DNA of 64,000 nucleotides from Streptomyces formicae (GTDB lineage Bacteria; Actinomycetota; Actinomycetes; Streptomycetales; Streptomycetaceae): NCBI RefSeq assembly GCF_022647665.1, contig NZ_CP071872.1, positions 2,790,001 to 2,854,000 of the forward strand, read 5' to 3'. Shown piece by piece: positions 63,392 to 64,000 of this stretch (position 1 is its first letter; each line of letters starts with the position of its first letter). The notes under the pieces were generated by a model. It saw only the letters and a program-made list of their open reading frames with translations, ran no database searches and was not told where the DNA came from. The position numbers and the translations under genes were made by a program.

Positions 63392-64000
63392 CGGACATCG
63401 CATTGCGGGCGATCGATCGGGGATGCCCGGCGTGTAGCCATCGTCGCCGGTGGAAGAGTCGCAGTCTCTTGTCGCCGAGCTGCTTCTCCGGCCTGCGCCG
63501 TCGGCATCCGCGGCGTACCCGGGGCCGCACGACAGTCCCGCAGCCCTCGTAGTCCCCACCCTCTTGGACCGGTGATACGGCTACCGGCAAACCCTGGCAG
63601 CACGGCCACCCCGGCACCTCACTCCGGACACATGAGCGCTCCGCAAGCGGACGGGCTGCCGCTGCACCGCCACACCAACAGTCGCTAGTGCCGCACGCGG
63701 GACGCCGTGCCGCACCATGCATCCCCCTCTACGATTCAGAGGTCCCCGCGTCCAAACAAGCCGTAGCTGACGAAGAGCCGGCTGTCGCAGGCGCTGCTCA
63801 GACCGGTGTCATCGGTACCCAGGACACCAGAATGCCGGTGTTCCCATCATCCGACCACGCCAGGCCGCGCAGTGGCCGTCTGCCCCCATGGGTTGCCCAC
63901 GGCCACTGCGGTCACGACACCTCGTAAACAGGCTCGATCCACTAAGCGGCAATCGCATCGCGTGTGGCGGATCTGTCCTCGAGGGACTGTGGCGACCTCG
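63392..64000. other. 609-base stretch at the window end
   Basis: No supported gene. A minus-strand piece near 63800-63900 (RRPLRGLAWSDDGNTG) faintly recalls a WD40 blade, but is too short to call. Confidence 0.35.

Noticed and set aside
63780..63930. Possible WD40 blade on the minus strand at the window end
   Set aside because: Only about 15 residues look like a blade, with a frame change inside; too little to call.

Overview
The window reads as one accessory arm of a high-GC actinomycete chromosome, most likely Streptomyces. The signs are third-position G/C codon bias, GTG/TTG starts behind AGGAGG-type ribosome sites, SpoIIE-type phosphatases with small RsbW-like ATPases, DUF6153, MafI and collagen-like secreted proteins, and many decayed insertion sequences. 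I see no rRNA, tRNA, CRISPR array, prophage or replication origin.

Layout. 0-6.2 kb: a membrane protein, a tandem universal stress protein, an ABC exporter plus MazG-like pair, a chopped pcaL/pcaD start and an orphan two-component kinase. 6.2-17.6 kb: a metal (copper) handling island. It holds a multicopper oxidase, two DUF6153 proteins, a copper-operator-like palindrome, a TetR regulator, DUF2269-like and His-rich membrane proteins, a BNR-type lipoprotein, a Cys-rich Csp-like copper protein and DUF305. A complete IS4-family element sits in it, and ZIP, M56, TetR, DUF4396 and MFS remnants lie around it. 17.6-21.6 kb: a broken Rhs/YD-repeat gene that still ends in an EndoU nuclease domain followed by a MafI immunity gene. 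21.7-23.2 kb: IS30 and IS5 debris and an unknown broken gene.

23.2-31.5 kb: a signalling cluster made of a response regulator, a giant poly-HAMP hybrid histidine kinase (with a one-base frameshift), a SpoIIE/PP2C phosphatase and an RsbW-like ATPase. 31.7-43.7 kb: PucR and IclR regulators, an FAD oxidoreductase C-terminal half, an iron alcohol dehydrogenase, an aldehyde dehydrogenase relic, an enolase-superfamily enzyme and a complete OpuC/ProX-type ABC importer. This looks like an uptake-and-catabolism locus for a quaternary amine or related compound. 44-49 kb: a scrap yard of decayed copies of genes that are intact elsewhere in the window (MarR, substrate-binding protein, beta-rich secreted protein) around two good genes: an RsbW-like ATPase and an unusual fusion of a degenerate ATPase domain to a LacI-type sensor domain.

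49.4-64 kb: a Vps62-like secreted protein, a small RAMA-like protein, a frameshifted MFS pump, an FUSC protein, a secreted protein with three collagen-like blocks, an aerolysin-like beta-rich secreted protein, a sugar-porter MFS and a MarR regulator with a leaderless-looking promoter. Long stretches (57.4-59.2, 62.1-62.9 and 63.4-64.0 kb) hold no gene I can support.

Two themes connect the window. First, signalling through ATPase/phosphatase modules of the anti-sigma type recurs at 28.4, 31.1, 35.5 (relic), 45.0 and 45.6 kb. Second, segmental duplication followed by decay links 34.9-35.6 with 44.7-45.2 kb, 40.3 with 48.1 kb and 62.9 with 44.2 kb. Three genes are each split by a single base in a short G/C run, so either recent decay or base-call errors must be considered.
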